64,000 nucleotides of DNA from Sarocladium kiliense (Eukaryota; Ascomycota; Sordariomycetes; Hypocreales; Sarocladiaceae): the NCBI GenBank assembly GCA_030734395.1, contig JAUZTG010000020.1, forward strand, positions 682,001 through 746,000, read 5' to 3'. This document shows positions 35,294-47,200 of the stretch, one piece after another. The first letter of the stretch is position 1. Each line of letters starts with the position of its first letter. The position numbers and the translations under genes are program-made. The notes beneath the pieces are model-generated. The model saw nothing but the letters and a program-made list of their open reading frames with translations, did not search any database and was not told where the DNA came from.

Positions 35294-37175
35294 CTACATG
35301 CATTTGAAGGCGTTGACCGAGAGCGCCAAGGACGCTTCTCTTTGTGAGGAGGCAGGTGCTTGGAGGATTCGAGGGCGATATCTTGCCGTGGTCATGGTGG
35401 CTTGGGACGAAACGCCCAGATGACGGGTTTCCGGTGCGAACAGTCTATCCGTCCCAACCCTACAGAGGCTGTATTAAGCATCTCAGTTGTGGTGTTCATA
35501 ACGTAATGGGAACGATCTCACAGCCATGTCGTATGAACACCCTGCAGTGACGTGCTCGGCATCGCGGGATGCTGTCGAGAATCCTCAGATCACACCATCC
35601 TCAGTGAACAGCATCCCATTCTCCCTCTGAGACCGGTTTCCTTTGATGGTAGTCTCCAAGAGCTACCTCCACGCTTGTGGCTTGTTCGGGCTCGTCTCGT
35701 GCAGAGTAAGTCCTACTGCAGGGAGGTGGAGAGTTGTATACACAACTTGGCAACGAGCACCACGGGGTTTAAGCCATGCAAGACCTGAGAGGCGTCACGC
35801 GATAGATTGCTGTATCTTGGGCTCTGGGAAAATGTGTCTCGGTGTGAGCCCTGTGGCAAATAGTACCGTTCACTCATTCCACGTAGAGGTGTGCCGGTTG
35901 ATCAAATGACCATCATCAACTACCTGCCGAGTTTGGCTCTGCACAAGCCAGGTGGGCTTGCCTGTCGAAAATCCTCGGCTGCATAATGCACTGTCATTTG
36001 ATGAAGACCAAGGGAAGAAGCATTTGCATCAATTGCATAGAGGTCGGATGTCCTCGGTAAAGCTCGGTCAAGCGCAACATTTGTTACGTCGTGAATGGGG
36101 CCGAGTCAAGGGTTCGGCTCGGAGCCTCGAGACGAGGACTGTGCCAGCAGCTTGTTTTCCGAAATTGGAACTCCCCTTATCCCTGTTCCTTGTTTAGGTT
36201 GGCTCAGATCCTTGTGAATCTGGGCATGATGCCATGTATCGATACATATGAGCTTTCTTCAGGGGCTTCTGGGGAACAGGGACTTGGATCCTGATGTGGG
36301 ACGGCCAGTTGCCCGCCCACAACCGATCCGTGGGCATCCCAGAGTCGGCAACCCGAATGAGCTGTTATCAGTTAGCATGATTGCCCTGTTTGAAGGCCAC
36401 ACACCCCTGTAGCATCCGAGGATGGCATGAAGTCATTCCGCCAGATCCCTCTTCCCCACAACCCCATAGTCCCGATAACAGGATCCCTGCCAGCCCTTAG
36501 GGGCGTGTCTCGAGTAGCAAGAAAGGTTTCTCTCTTCCAAAGAGGCGCAGGATCCATGATGATGTAGTTGAATCCATTGCGCCCGGGGCTCATGACTCGG
36601 AGGAAGCTCCAGTGAATGTGGTGATCCATGGGTAAGAAGCATAGTGCGTCCGGCCTATGCGTGCACTTGCATACGTGTACATCAGGCACGAAGATCAATG
36701 CAGATTGCCAGGGGCCCAACAGCGATGCGACATTTGTGGCCAGACAAGTAGCGATCGCAAGCGCCTAGGACCGCCTGGGAAACCCCGTGGGCTTAGCGCC
36801 AGCTGAGTAGAAACGCAGAATGTGTCTCAGTCGTCATGGAGCACAAGTTTGCTCAGGGAGATTTGGCGCAACGCGGGATGTCCTGATTAGGAGAGGGCGG
36901 GAGATACGGGCGTGGGATTGGGCGTCGGCCTGTTGCATGAGATTGTGATAGCAGGGTCGTCGTGAGGGAGGAGGAGAGCCAGCTGGCCAGTACCAGCGCA
37001 TCACCGCCTGTAAGCCCCCAATGCAACGTGTTGAACGGGAGGACAGCGATAGGAGAATTTGGTTTCGTCTGACTGACTCTTGCCCCATGCAACCGTTGTT
37101 GTGCGTTTCACGTCAGTCAGTCAGGATGGGAAGAGAGGCGTGTGCATGCAGCGATAGGTAAGGCAGAGGGGAGCA

Positions 37176-37190
37176 GGGCAGGGCAGGGCA
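37176..37190. repeat. (GGGCA)3 tandem repeat
   Basis: Three perfect pentamer copies flanked by near matches (GAGCA on both sides), in non-coding DNA. Confidence 0.7.
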
Positions 37191-40100
37191 GAGCAGGCAA
37201 CCAAACAACGAGATCCCGAGACCTTCCGACGTGGGGCTGTGCTGTTAGTCATGCACACCAGATTTGCAGTGCCGCGTTAACACCCCAGCCCTCAGGAGAC
37301 ATGCCCCGGAATAGCACCCCACACCCCACAACTTGATCCCCGCCAGCGACGCAACACTCACTCACGTTACAGCCTCACTTGACATTTGACGAAATTTTAA
37401 GAAGGGCCAAGTGTTTCTCATGACCAAGCCAATGGCGGTGGTGCTCTGTCCTCTCGACCCTCTACAGGTCCTCGGCTTCTTCACCATCATCTCGCCCTGA
37501 CCATCCTCCAAGACACTTCACCATATGGGTGGTAGATTGTGGCATAGCCGAAGCCTCTTGCCGTAACCACTACGTGTTTGTTTACATACTAACCAGCATC
37601 GCTTTCTATACCCTTCCATGGTGACTCAGCGTGAGATTGGAAGTTGTAACGTGTGCTGCAACTTCGTATCCGTGTCGTCAGCCCATCCTCGTCCCACCGC
37701 CCAACAACAGGGCATTGCTTGTATACAGCCTGCCTTATCTTACGTTGCCAATTGCGACCAAGGAAACAATGTGCCTTAGCGCATGGTAACAGGCGTACAG
37801 GATCCAGGCAACCTACATTCTTTTCTCTGTTGAAAATTTTCATCCTCTTTCACCTCTTCATCGGCATCTCGCACGTCATCGCCCGCGATCTCGGAGCCCA
37901 CTCTCGGCATCTTCCTCCACACCCCAGCGTGCCAGACACTTTTCCCGTTCGCTCGCTTCACGTATTTCTCTCGTCCGGTGATTCACTCCGCTTGTGATGC
38001 GTCCTAAGGGAAAGGCGGTTGTTGGAACTATTCCTGGTGACACCCTCTTCGTAGCGCCTATCTCGGATGTTCTGTCGATTGCGGGCATACTTGACCTGTT
38101 CCTCTCTCTGTACTTTTCTCTCTCCACACACACTCTCTCTCACGCACAACTCCAGCATGCCAACTCACCGACCCAAATGCATCGTCACTGACTATGAGTC
38201 GGTCTGCCAATGGCATCCTCTTTCCGGATGCCTTCTCCTAAAGACTACCAAACATATCCTGAAAGCCACACACATAGACACACACCCCACTCATCCATCC
38301 AGCCTGCCAGCGCCCATCCGTTCCCCTCCAGCCACCACCACCAACAACCTGGGGCAGCCTGACTGTCTTCCATCCTCATTGCTTCTGCCGGGCTGTAAGA
38401 ACCCAGTCCCGCGCCGTGGCCTCACACCCACTCACAGGGAGGGGAGGATGAAGCCCATAGGTCCATGCTTTGAGACACGAGTGCGAATATGTGCATGTTA
38501 GTGGGTGACGGGCCGCCTTACAGGGACCCAGACTCGTGGCGCGCGCTCCAAGGACATGATGAGGCAGTGAATCGAACCTGGCGGTAAGTTGGTCGTGATA
38601 AGTATCTGCAGAAACAGCACCACCACACATCTCAGTGGCTGCCTGCTATGTTCCTATTCGTTGTCACTGGTTTGGCGGTGAAAGAAGGTTCATCTTGTGG
38701 AATGGCACGGAGGGCTGGATTACTGGGTGAGAGGATGCCTTGCTGAACTTTCGTTGGGCACTGGCTAGTCTGTGCCTCTTTTGCATTCGTCAGACATCGT
38801 CGATGCGATTGCAACATCCCATCCTACCACCCGTGCCGCATGTCCTCGTTGAAGCTGTGCATTGTGCGCATAGTCGGTACTTGAGGCCAGCAGCATCTTA
38901 CCGGTGCAGCCTACCCGCCGCATGTAGATCACAGATCTCCGACATATCATTCCATTGTCGCCTAATGTAGCATCACAGCGATGTACAGCTGCCAACTTGC
39001 CCTGCCATAACTGTCACCCTTTCACATGGGCGAATAGTATCTCGTCTTGGCCTAGATCCTGTCGCATCCTGTTGTCCCAGCCGTTAGCATACGCACACAC
39101 CCTCTTTCAGCCAACCCGCAGCTCGTCATCATAAGAGCTTACTACGCAACACACGACTCTGACACGACATGTATCTTATGTATTCTCTTCTTCCCGATAT
39201 GTATGCGTAGACTGTTTGAGTCACCGACTGCTTCCTGTCCCCTGTCTACGGTGTGTACAACCTCGTTATATAGAATCATCGTAAGATCTCCTGGGACGAC
39301 GGCAAGAAATGATCCTTGTGAAAGGCGGCAGGGTGAGCTAGGCCCCTGTCTGGGTACGGGTAACTCCCGTCGCACAACCTATCGTATTTACGATCTCGTC
39401 GCGAAAGACGAACTCACAGCGAACCGACTCCTTCCAAGCTGAGCCGTATCCCTGCAAAATCCTCTCTTTCATTCTCCCCTTTCCGTCTCCGTGTCTTATT
39501 CGCTTGGCCAGCCCTCGCACGCGACCCTTCTCCATCATGTCTCACAGAAAAGGGCACAGCCCGCCACCGCGCCCGGTGACAACTCACATCCACGCGCGCA
39601 CACACCCGTAGGAAGTTGAACACACCCCAGGCCTCAACCCCATGGGCTGAGAAAAGTCTGGGGCGTGGGGGAGCAGGAAAAAGGGGGACGGGGGGAACAA
39701 GGGAAGATTGCCGCGTCCAACCAAATCTGCGTGTCAGCGCCCATGCCAGATACTTTTACGCGAACAAGCAAATCCGGCAGGTAGACTCTCACTATCTCAC
39801 TCTGGCAATGACGAGCAAAGAAGGGCAAAAGGGACATTAGGCGAGAAGGGAGGAGATCGTGAATTCGGGAATGGACAGGGGCTTGAATGGAGCAAGCCAC
39901 GTCAAATCTAGATTTGGACCCAAAGAGGCAAATCACAGCGTCCGGTAGCACTACCTCGGTGATGAATACACAAAGACTCCGGCTACGGGCGAACAAGCTT
40001 TGATTACAGGCGACATGGTTGAAAGTAGAGTTCACAAGCCACCTCCGCCCTTCCCATTCCCTTACATGTGAAAAGCAGCACAAGGCAACAACATACCAGT

Positions 40101-41326
40101 CCAACGAAACCTTCTATTGCTGACTCAAATTCAAAGAGAAGTCTGGGGAACCTCCTGCATCTCCGGATCCCCCGCAAACCTTCCTCAGTAGTGAGTTTTG
40201 GCCTTTGTGTCTGGCTACCCCAGGTCACAGGCTCAGCGAGACTTATCACGTTCCTTCAGCGAGCCCCGTGGCGTTAAAGCGTGGGGGAGGCGTTTCTGCA
40301 CCGTAACAAGATCGAATCACATGGACAACAGGTCTATCACTGCGCTGATCACGGGGAACACCCGCCTAGATTTCGTTAGTGAGCAAAAGTAGAGATAGGG
40401 GATAGACCCGTGAACAGCCGCTCCAGACATATGCATGGCCTATGCATAGTTGAACAAGGGTTCGCTAAGAAGGCGAAAGAGTAATGTACAGATCTCCCCT
40501 TCCTAGAGATGCCCGTGACCCTTACATCGGCACTTTCGTTAGCTGCCGTTGATCCCAGGCGACGCTCGAATTCATGTCTCACCTTGCTCACTTTCGCGGG
40601 CGGTAAACCCGGACCTCCGGAAGAAATAATCCAGGCGAGGACCATTAAACCTAGTCCGAGTGCTAGTGAGGAACCGAGATCGCAGAACTTCGTGACATTT
40701 GTAGCCTAGGGCCTTGCACCTTAGGCTGTTGTTACATCTCCCTCTCCCTCAATTTTCCTTCTTTTTGTGTCGCCCTCCAGCTGCGCCCTTGTGGGGGTAT
40801 CGTCTCAGCAGGTTTCCCAATCAAACGCCGCTGCCGCCAGCCTCATTGCAACACAACACGAGGCGGTGAAGGGCGCTGAAAGAGCCAATGGGCCGCGAAG
40901 TCGGCTTGGCCGAAACGAGTGCTTTCGCAACAGAGGACAGCGAAGAGGCACCAGTACGGAGTACGATGAAGAGAGCTCGTATGCAGAGTAAGATATTGAC
41001 AATATTCTCGGGCACCACGCGGTGCCGCTCAGTCCGCTTAATAATGACAAGCATAACAAGATAAAAAGTCTCAGGTCGGCATCAAAGCCCCCGTCAATGA
41101 AGTGGTGATCTATCCGTTCCCGTCCGTCCAATCCGTCCGTCGGTTCCATGAGTGCCTCCATACCAGATGTTGTCTCCAGCCCGTCGCTACAAAAAATATG
41201 CCTATTATTAGAGACCAAGTAGTTTGAATCCCTTGCCAAACAAAATCACTTTCAAAACGCCAGTTCCCGTCTATACCTTCTATACCCTAATGTCGTCGTC
41301 ATGTCGTTGCGATATCTGGATGTGCT

Positions 41327-42490
41327 CTACATCCGATCCATAAGATCGCCTCCAGCGAGACTGCCCGATGCAGAACTCCTGCCACTGTGGCTGAAGCCGG
41401 TGTCATGAAGCTCCTGGACTGCAACCTTTGGCGGCTGGGGGACTGGGAGCTTGCGCTGACTACCGTCTGGGCGGCTAATAATGTCCGAGAGAGAAATACC
41501 CTTGCGAGGACCCGGGGGTACTAGCTGAGGCTCAACGTGGGGCTCCATAGGTGCAAGTGCTGGGGCGTTGTTCTGTAGAGACAGACTCCTGATGCTGGGA
41601 AGTTCATAGCCGGAGGAGAACGGACGGAGGCGAGGCGAGTGAGCTGGTGTCGCGATGGGAGTGTGGTCTGGGGTCGGTGAAAGCGAGTCCTGCGAGAAGG
41701 TTGGCGAGGACGGAGCTGTTGAGTTGGGGGAGTTCGGCCGAGACCGCTTCGCATGTCTCATGGAGCTGTAGTGATCATCGTGGCCTTCGTTGGAGTGGGA
41801 TCTTGACATGTGATAAGCTGCGAGGCCAGGGTTGCCACGAGCGTGGATGCCTCCAAGATAAGGATGGTGCCGAGAGCTGTGATGACTTCCGAGATTCTCG
41901 CGCTCGACCTGAGTGGCCGCCTTAGCCAGCATGGAGATGTCATTACTGCGATTGTACGAATGCATTGAAGAGTGCGGGGAGGCGAAGGAAGAGTAAGAGT
42001 GAGGCGGCGAGACATTAGGCGAGGTGAGCGTAGAGCCGGGGGCAGAGCGAATGGCCTTTGGAGGAGCGGGAGGCGGCGCCATCATGCCATCAGGCCCGAT
42101 ATGGGAGTGAAGACCCTGCTGCTGGGCCTTGTTACCTCTTCTTGAGTTTGGGTTGTTGTGAATGCGAGAGTGCCTGGTCAGCTCATCAGAGCGGGAGAAC
42201 TTCTTGGAGCAGCCAGGGAACTGGCAAGCATGAGGCTTCTCTCCAGTGTGAGTGCGAATGTGTCTCGTCTGGTGCTCCAGACGGTGAAAGGCCTTCTCGC
42301 AGAGAGGGCACTTATAGGGACGAGGCAGCTCGTTGGAGTTTTCCGTGGAGTTCCCAGAAGGCAAGGGCCCGTTGGGCTTGATAGCAGCAACGCCGGACAT
42401 TTCGGCGTCAGGTTTCGAATCGTCGCGATCCACGGTGGAAGTGGGATTCAAAAGGTTGGAAAAGCCACTCGATGACTGCGAGCGTTGCAT
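41327..42490 (-). CDS. creA: Carbon catabolite repressor CreA/CRE1 (C2H2 zinc finger)
   Basis: DNA-binding repressor that shuts off genes for alternative carbon sources and plant-polymer hydrolases when glucose is present; it binds SYGGRG sites. Single exon, 387 residues, from the ATG at 42490 (MQRSQSSSGFSNLLNP), which matches the conserved CreA N-terminus; three codons upstream of it are open but start with GTG. Two C2H2 fingers use C61/C64/H77/H81 and C89/C94/H107/H111 (KAFHRLEHQTRHIRTHTGEK, SKKFSRSDELTRHSRIH), followed by NPNSRRGNK. Other conserved blocks are SPNVSPPHSYS, AYHMSRSHS, AKRSRPNSPNSTAPSSPTFS, LSPTPDHTP, ATPAHSPRLRP, and the repression block ISLSDIISRPDGSQRKLP with KVAVQEL. The protein is slightly shorter than typical members (about 400-430). 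It stands alone between two very long gene-free intervals. Confidence 0.96.
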   Translation of the reverse strand: MQRSQSSSGFSNLLNPTSTVDRDDSKPDAEMSGVAAIKPNGPLPSGNSTENSNELPRPYKCPLCEKAFHRLEHQTRHIRTHTGEKPHACQFPGCSKKFSRSDELTRHSRIHNNPNSRRGNKAQQQGLHSHIGPDGMMAPPPAPPKAIRSAPGSTLTSPNVSPPHSYSSFASPHSSMHSYNRSNDISMLAKAATQVERENLGSHHSSRHHPYLGGIHARGNPGLAAYHMSRSHSNEGHDDHYSSMRHAKRSRPNSPNSTAPSSPTFSQDSLSPTPDHTPIATPAHSPRLRPFSSGYELPSIRSLSLQNNAPALAPMEPHVEPQLVPPGPRKGISLSDIISRPDGSQRKLPVPQPPKVAVQELHDTGFSHSGRSSASGSLAGGDLMDRM

Positions 42491-44200
42491 GTGATCCACC
42501 TAGATACCAAGAGGTGGCCCTCGAGGTACAGGTGTCGAGGCGGTGATAAGGGAAGGTAGTCGTTAGGCAAACCAAGGCGTATTGTTGCCTGGCTGTTCGT
42601 AGATATCCAAGGTCGGTTGAGGTTGTCTTTGGTGTTTGCTATAGTCGACGAGATCGTTGAATGATCTCCAGGTTGGCGTTGAAAGGCGTTTGCGGGAGAA
42701 ACTGGGGGTGGAATAAAAGTTCAGAAGCGAGGGGACGAGGGGGGAGAGAGAGGTTTATAAAACAGCGGGTTCGGCCGGGACGGCAGCTCGCAGGGCAGCG
42801 CCTGCGCCTTGAGTTGCGTCGACCAGCGCTGTGGGCGTGCGTGTGGGAGCCTCTGCAGGGCCCCGTACAGGGCACCATGGGGGGGATGGAAGGAGGGTGG
42901 AGGGGGGGCGCCAGTGAGGGATGATGGGGGTGTGAGGGGTGTGGAGAGGGAAGAGGAGACCCCAACAGCAGGAGCGATAGCGGGTGCAACACTGCGCTCT
43001 GGGACGAGGAGGAGGAAGACAGGCAGAAGCATAGCGAAAGCCGGGGGAAGGTAGACACTGACTGAGTGGAAGGGTGGGGTGGGTGTGGGGGCAGCCGGAA
43101 GAGGTGAGGACTGAGCAGACTGAAGCCCCAAGCAGGGAGAAAATACTGATGTGGCTGGCACTGACGGATCAGTCCAGGGGGTGTCTCTAGTGTCTTTGTG
43201 GGAACTGGTGGACAGGCGGCGCTGGCTCTCGCTCGGATGTACTGTACATGCGTCGGCGCTGGGTGGTGCTCTTCGGTGCGGCACCGTCTCCGCTGGGGGG
43301 TGCGGGCAAGGCTTGGAATTCGGGGGATGCTCAGGACACTGTGGAAAGCCACGAGCCACACCTGCCACATCTCACTGGCACTGGCATTGGGGGACCACCA
43401 CGGCCTCAGTCCCATTGCGGCTGGACTTTGTATCTGGATATGTTCGTTTTGGGCTGGCACGGCACACTGAAGAATATGGTGCAATCGACCTGACTGAGCA
43501 CCACTAGTCGGGCCATGTTCACTGGAAATAGGTTTCGGACAGCACAACAGAAGCAGGGCGCGTCTCGGGGCCTCTGCCATCAGCGGCTTATGACTACACT
43601 CAGTGAGGCCAACTGCAACCACACCCTTCTTTCCTCATTGCCAATGTCTGCTTGCGCTCTGAGATTTTTTTCTTCCCACCAAGCTCCCTCCTCCCACCCC
43701 TCTTTCGCCTTGCCTTGCCCAGCTCCCTCCACATGAAAAAAATTGGCTTGACTGACTCCGTGCATCATGCGTCGTCTCGTTGCATGTGCTTCTTGCGTTT
43801 CGTGCTTCCTACTACGTGCGATCAGGGCCATTCATCCATCGGGCTGAGAATGCCGAGCAGGCCACCACCAAGTTGTGTTGAGACTGTGGCTCAATATCAG
43901 GTTGCCTTTCCAGCACGTTATCGTTGCGTAAAACGCAGTTAGAAACTCGAAGCTTTTCCCAACGATGACTCTTACTTTGTCTTGGCCCCATCGCGAGGTT
44001 TTTTTTATTGCGCTCACAGGTAGCGTAGCGTAGCTAACACCTCTCTGGCTCACCCTCCCTCCACATGCTGGGTACAAGCCGAAACGTGGGGCAAGCTGCC
44101 TGTTGCTCGAAATCTGAATTGGTATCATCGCAGGATTGGATTTCGCAAGGGCTCGTACATGCATTCCCAGCTGATATAACACTCACCCGGGCCTCATGCG
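42491..44200 (-). promoter_or_regulatory. creA upstream region with long pyrimidine-rich leader
   Basis: On the minus strand, about 42720-43130 is strongly C/T-rich, as in a long 5' leader. Matches to the CreA site SYGGRG cluster on the plus strand: CCGGGG at 43041, GTGGGG at 43074 and 43085, and CTGGGG at 43293. Such short matches are common in GC-rich DNA, so autoregulation (known for creA in other fungi) is only suggested. An ATG-started frame 43415-42639 is open on the same strand as creA but ends before its start; its sequence is low-complexity Pro/Ser/His. Confidence 0.4.
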
Positions 44201-47200
44201 TCGATTAGAGCCAGAGTTTTGGACACGCTTCGAACCCCAGCATCTCGGTCGATGATGTTGCGCCCAGGCGGTGCCGACGAGAGTTGCTCTTTGATTCTCT
44301 CTCACGCACTTCCTCCGCTCTTGGTGATCAGCTGCCATAAGCTTCCACGTTTCTTTGCGGCTTGGCCTTCCCAGGAACACTCGGCAACTGTCTTGGTCGG
44401 CTTGTGTACGTAATTGTCATCAGATACGATTCCATCTAGTCATCATCCCCAGGCTTTTCACCACCCGCTGGTATCCGAGGCAAACCCCGGGTGTCCTGCG
44501 TTGGAGTTTGTCAATGAATCTCCCTCCTTCCGGAACGATACGCAAGGTGTTAAACTGCACCTAGGGACTTCTGTCGCAGACTCGTCTCCTGCCAGAGAGA
44601 GGGTAGCCTATCGCCCACTCCTTGACGATAGGGACGCAAGGTCCAGAGCCAAGATGTGGGGTGAACAGGATCAAGCCGCGCCTCAGCTAGACCCCAACTG
44701 ATAAGGGGAACTTGGGCTTGTTCCGGGATACGGCCTTGAGTTCACCATCCATCCTATTCAGCCACGGTTGGAACGTTGTTGCGGGAAGAAACAAGGAGAC
44801 TAAATGTTCGCCTCTTTCTTGATCCGGCCACAATCTGGGGGACCTTGACTGGGGTGCATACACGCACCTGGATGGAAGGCCAACCTATTCCACGCCCCCC
44901 GTGGCCAAGCCAGGGACGTCTTCATCGTCGCGACTCAGGTCAGCGATCCGACCGGTCTGATGGGGAGACGAGACAATCGGGACTTTGGCCGACAATCACC
45001 CGCCCTGATTGCGTGCGCCCGTTGCCTGTCCTGGCGTTGTCCACATCTGGGGTTAGTATCTGGGGGTGAGGCTCACCCTCCGCAATTCGCCGACTTATCA
45101 TTGCGCTTTGCGTTCTCCCATCCACTCAGGCCCATTCATTCGCCCCCGTGAAGCATACCACGAAGTCGATGTGGGCTGTCACAATATGTAGAGAGCTCAT
45201 GAGACGGATTAATTGGTCTCATCATATATACGAAAGGAAGGTTCTTGCTAATCTTGAGGACCATTGGTACTCCGTCCTAACCCGAGGTGAAGCTTCCCCC
45301 GCCTCACTGGGCAAAGCTCTTTCCTTCCCCTGATTGCTGACTGCATCTATCTCCATTTATTTTGGACAACAGCCACGATCGTCCAGTCCGTGCTGGCCTT
45401 ATCGATTCGACCGAAGCGGCAGACGACACGGCATGTGGGTGTACCTTGCCGCACATGGAGCCATGGAGCTGATAAGACGGAGGCTCCGTGTCCCTGGTCT
45501 CGCTCAAGCCTCAAGCAGCTATCGTCTCCATAGGCCTCACTCAAATCGGCCAAGTCGCTGCCAAGAGCGCATCGTATCGTGCAACTCCTCTGCGTGACCG
45601 CAAGCTCAAAGAATGGCGAGCTCATCATGACTATTGTCTACTAACGGTATTGGCTATCTACTGGCATGTTGCCTTCGACGCCGCCGGTAAACCGGGAAAC
45701 CCTCCTCCCCTGCGACTCGCAGGGCGGCCGGCCTCCCTGGTTCCCCGCGACTGTCCCTCAAATTCTTCTACCTTGCTCTCGGGGTCAGTGAACTGCTACT
45801 GGGGGGGGGCGCCATTATAGTTTCGGTGTTCACTTCTGAGCGAGACGTAGCATTCCCCCAGTTGGTCAGCTCACGTCGTTTTCGGAAGCCCCCTGCCCTG
45901 CTTGTCCTTGTGTGAAAGCGCTTGTGCCTGTGCTCAACAGTGTCTGATCTTCGGGCCACCCCCGACCCGACCCCGGTTCTTCGCATTCTTCCCCCGTGCC
46001 TGGGAGCGTGGGGGTTACTCAGTGTCTGCCCAGCCGTGATCCCTCACCTTGCTCGCTGAGAAGGGGATGCTTAGTCCCAGCAAATAAGTGTGCTGGACAC
46101 GCCCACACCGAGTATCACATTATCTCTTTGGCGAACCCTGGTATCTCCGCGTTCTGGTCAAGAGAGGCAGCTATCATCGCATCACCAACCGCAGGTGTTG
46201 CGCCACCCACACCAACCACAGGGCCTTTCCCTTTCCCCACGGTTAATCTGAACCGGGCCGCTTGCAGCGCGGCGTTCCTCCCCCCCTGTCCTCTTAGAGG
46301 CTTGACTTGCGCCCCAGCTGCCAATTTCGGGGCGCGCTATCTGTTCGCTTGGGCTTCCAGAACAAATGGAGACGGTCGCGGCCTGTCTCGTTGGAGAGCA
46401 GTCAGTCCCTGGGGAAATGGAGGGCATCGTGCGGTCTTTTCCCGTCCACTGCGAACAGCATCTTAAGCAAAGTTGCCTGGTCTGGGGTCACAAAGGCCAT
46501 TGCTAGATCTAAATTGCTCTGATTGCTGTACAATCTCCAAAGCTGCTCCACAGCGCTGATCCAGGGCCTCCGAGACACCTAGAGAAGGGACGCGGATGGA
46601 ATAAGATCGCGGGGGACTCGATTGTCAGAGGGTCATATCAATCAACAGTGGTGTTTGTAGTCACCGAGAATCCAAGGGTGACCGTTTAATTGTGGTGAGA
46701 TGAGGAGAGGCTCGGTCCTCGCTACCAGAATTACCGAGTGGCCTTTGCCTACCATGCCGGACAGCCTGCCGAAACTCCTTTGATAAAGCATCTCCGCAAT
46801 GCTGGAACTTTGACTTTTATCGCCACCGACAAGCCCTGCTTGCTCGGTGTGGCTGCCTGAACAGGAGGCTTAACTGCTTACGCTCTCCGCAAACTGGTGC
46901 TGCCCCTCCCCGCGATTGCAGCGACAGGCGTCTACGGTCACATGCAGGCCTTCATGTTGGTCCTGAACCAGGCGCTCGGAATCGGGGTGGTATCAAGTTC
47001 CCCGGATAAGAGAAAAGGGCGCACCAGGCGGAATCTTTCCCGGCGCATGCGCCGCCATCGTCGCATGTGGCGCAAAGACTTCTCACCATGACAATAATGC
47101 CTGCATTCATTCCTGGAGCAATTGACATGCCATTAGGGGAGCCTGAGTGGTCCGCTTATCACAGACGCTGTCAACCAACAAATCTGCCAGTCTACGGTAT

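Larger units (their letters stand above)
30905..41326. other. 10.4-kb gene-free interval downstream of creA and tim21
   Basis: No ORF in any frame shows domain motifs, a good start context or spliceable continuity. Composition is ordinary, not the AT-rich signature of RIP. A plus-strand tract at about 37840-38340 is strongly pyrimidine- and CA-rich (CTCTCTCTGTACTTTTCTCT and similar), like a 5' leader, yet no plus-strand coding gene follows for over 12 kb. Small tandem repeats occur at 31755-31770 (AGCA), 35274-35293 (GTGCC) and 37176-37190 (GGGCA). No transposase, reverse transcriptase or terminal repeats were recognised. Confidence 0.5.

Noticed and set aside
38565..38590. GAATCGAACC, the reverse complement of a T-arm consensus (possible minus-strand tRNA)
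   Set aside because: The flanking bases do not form a 5-bp T stem and no anticodon or D arm is found at the right spacing.
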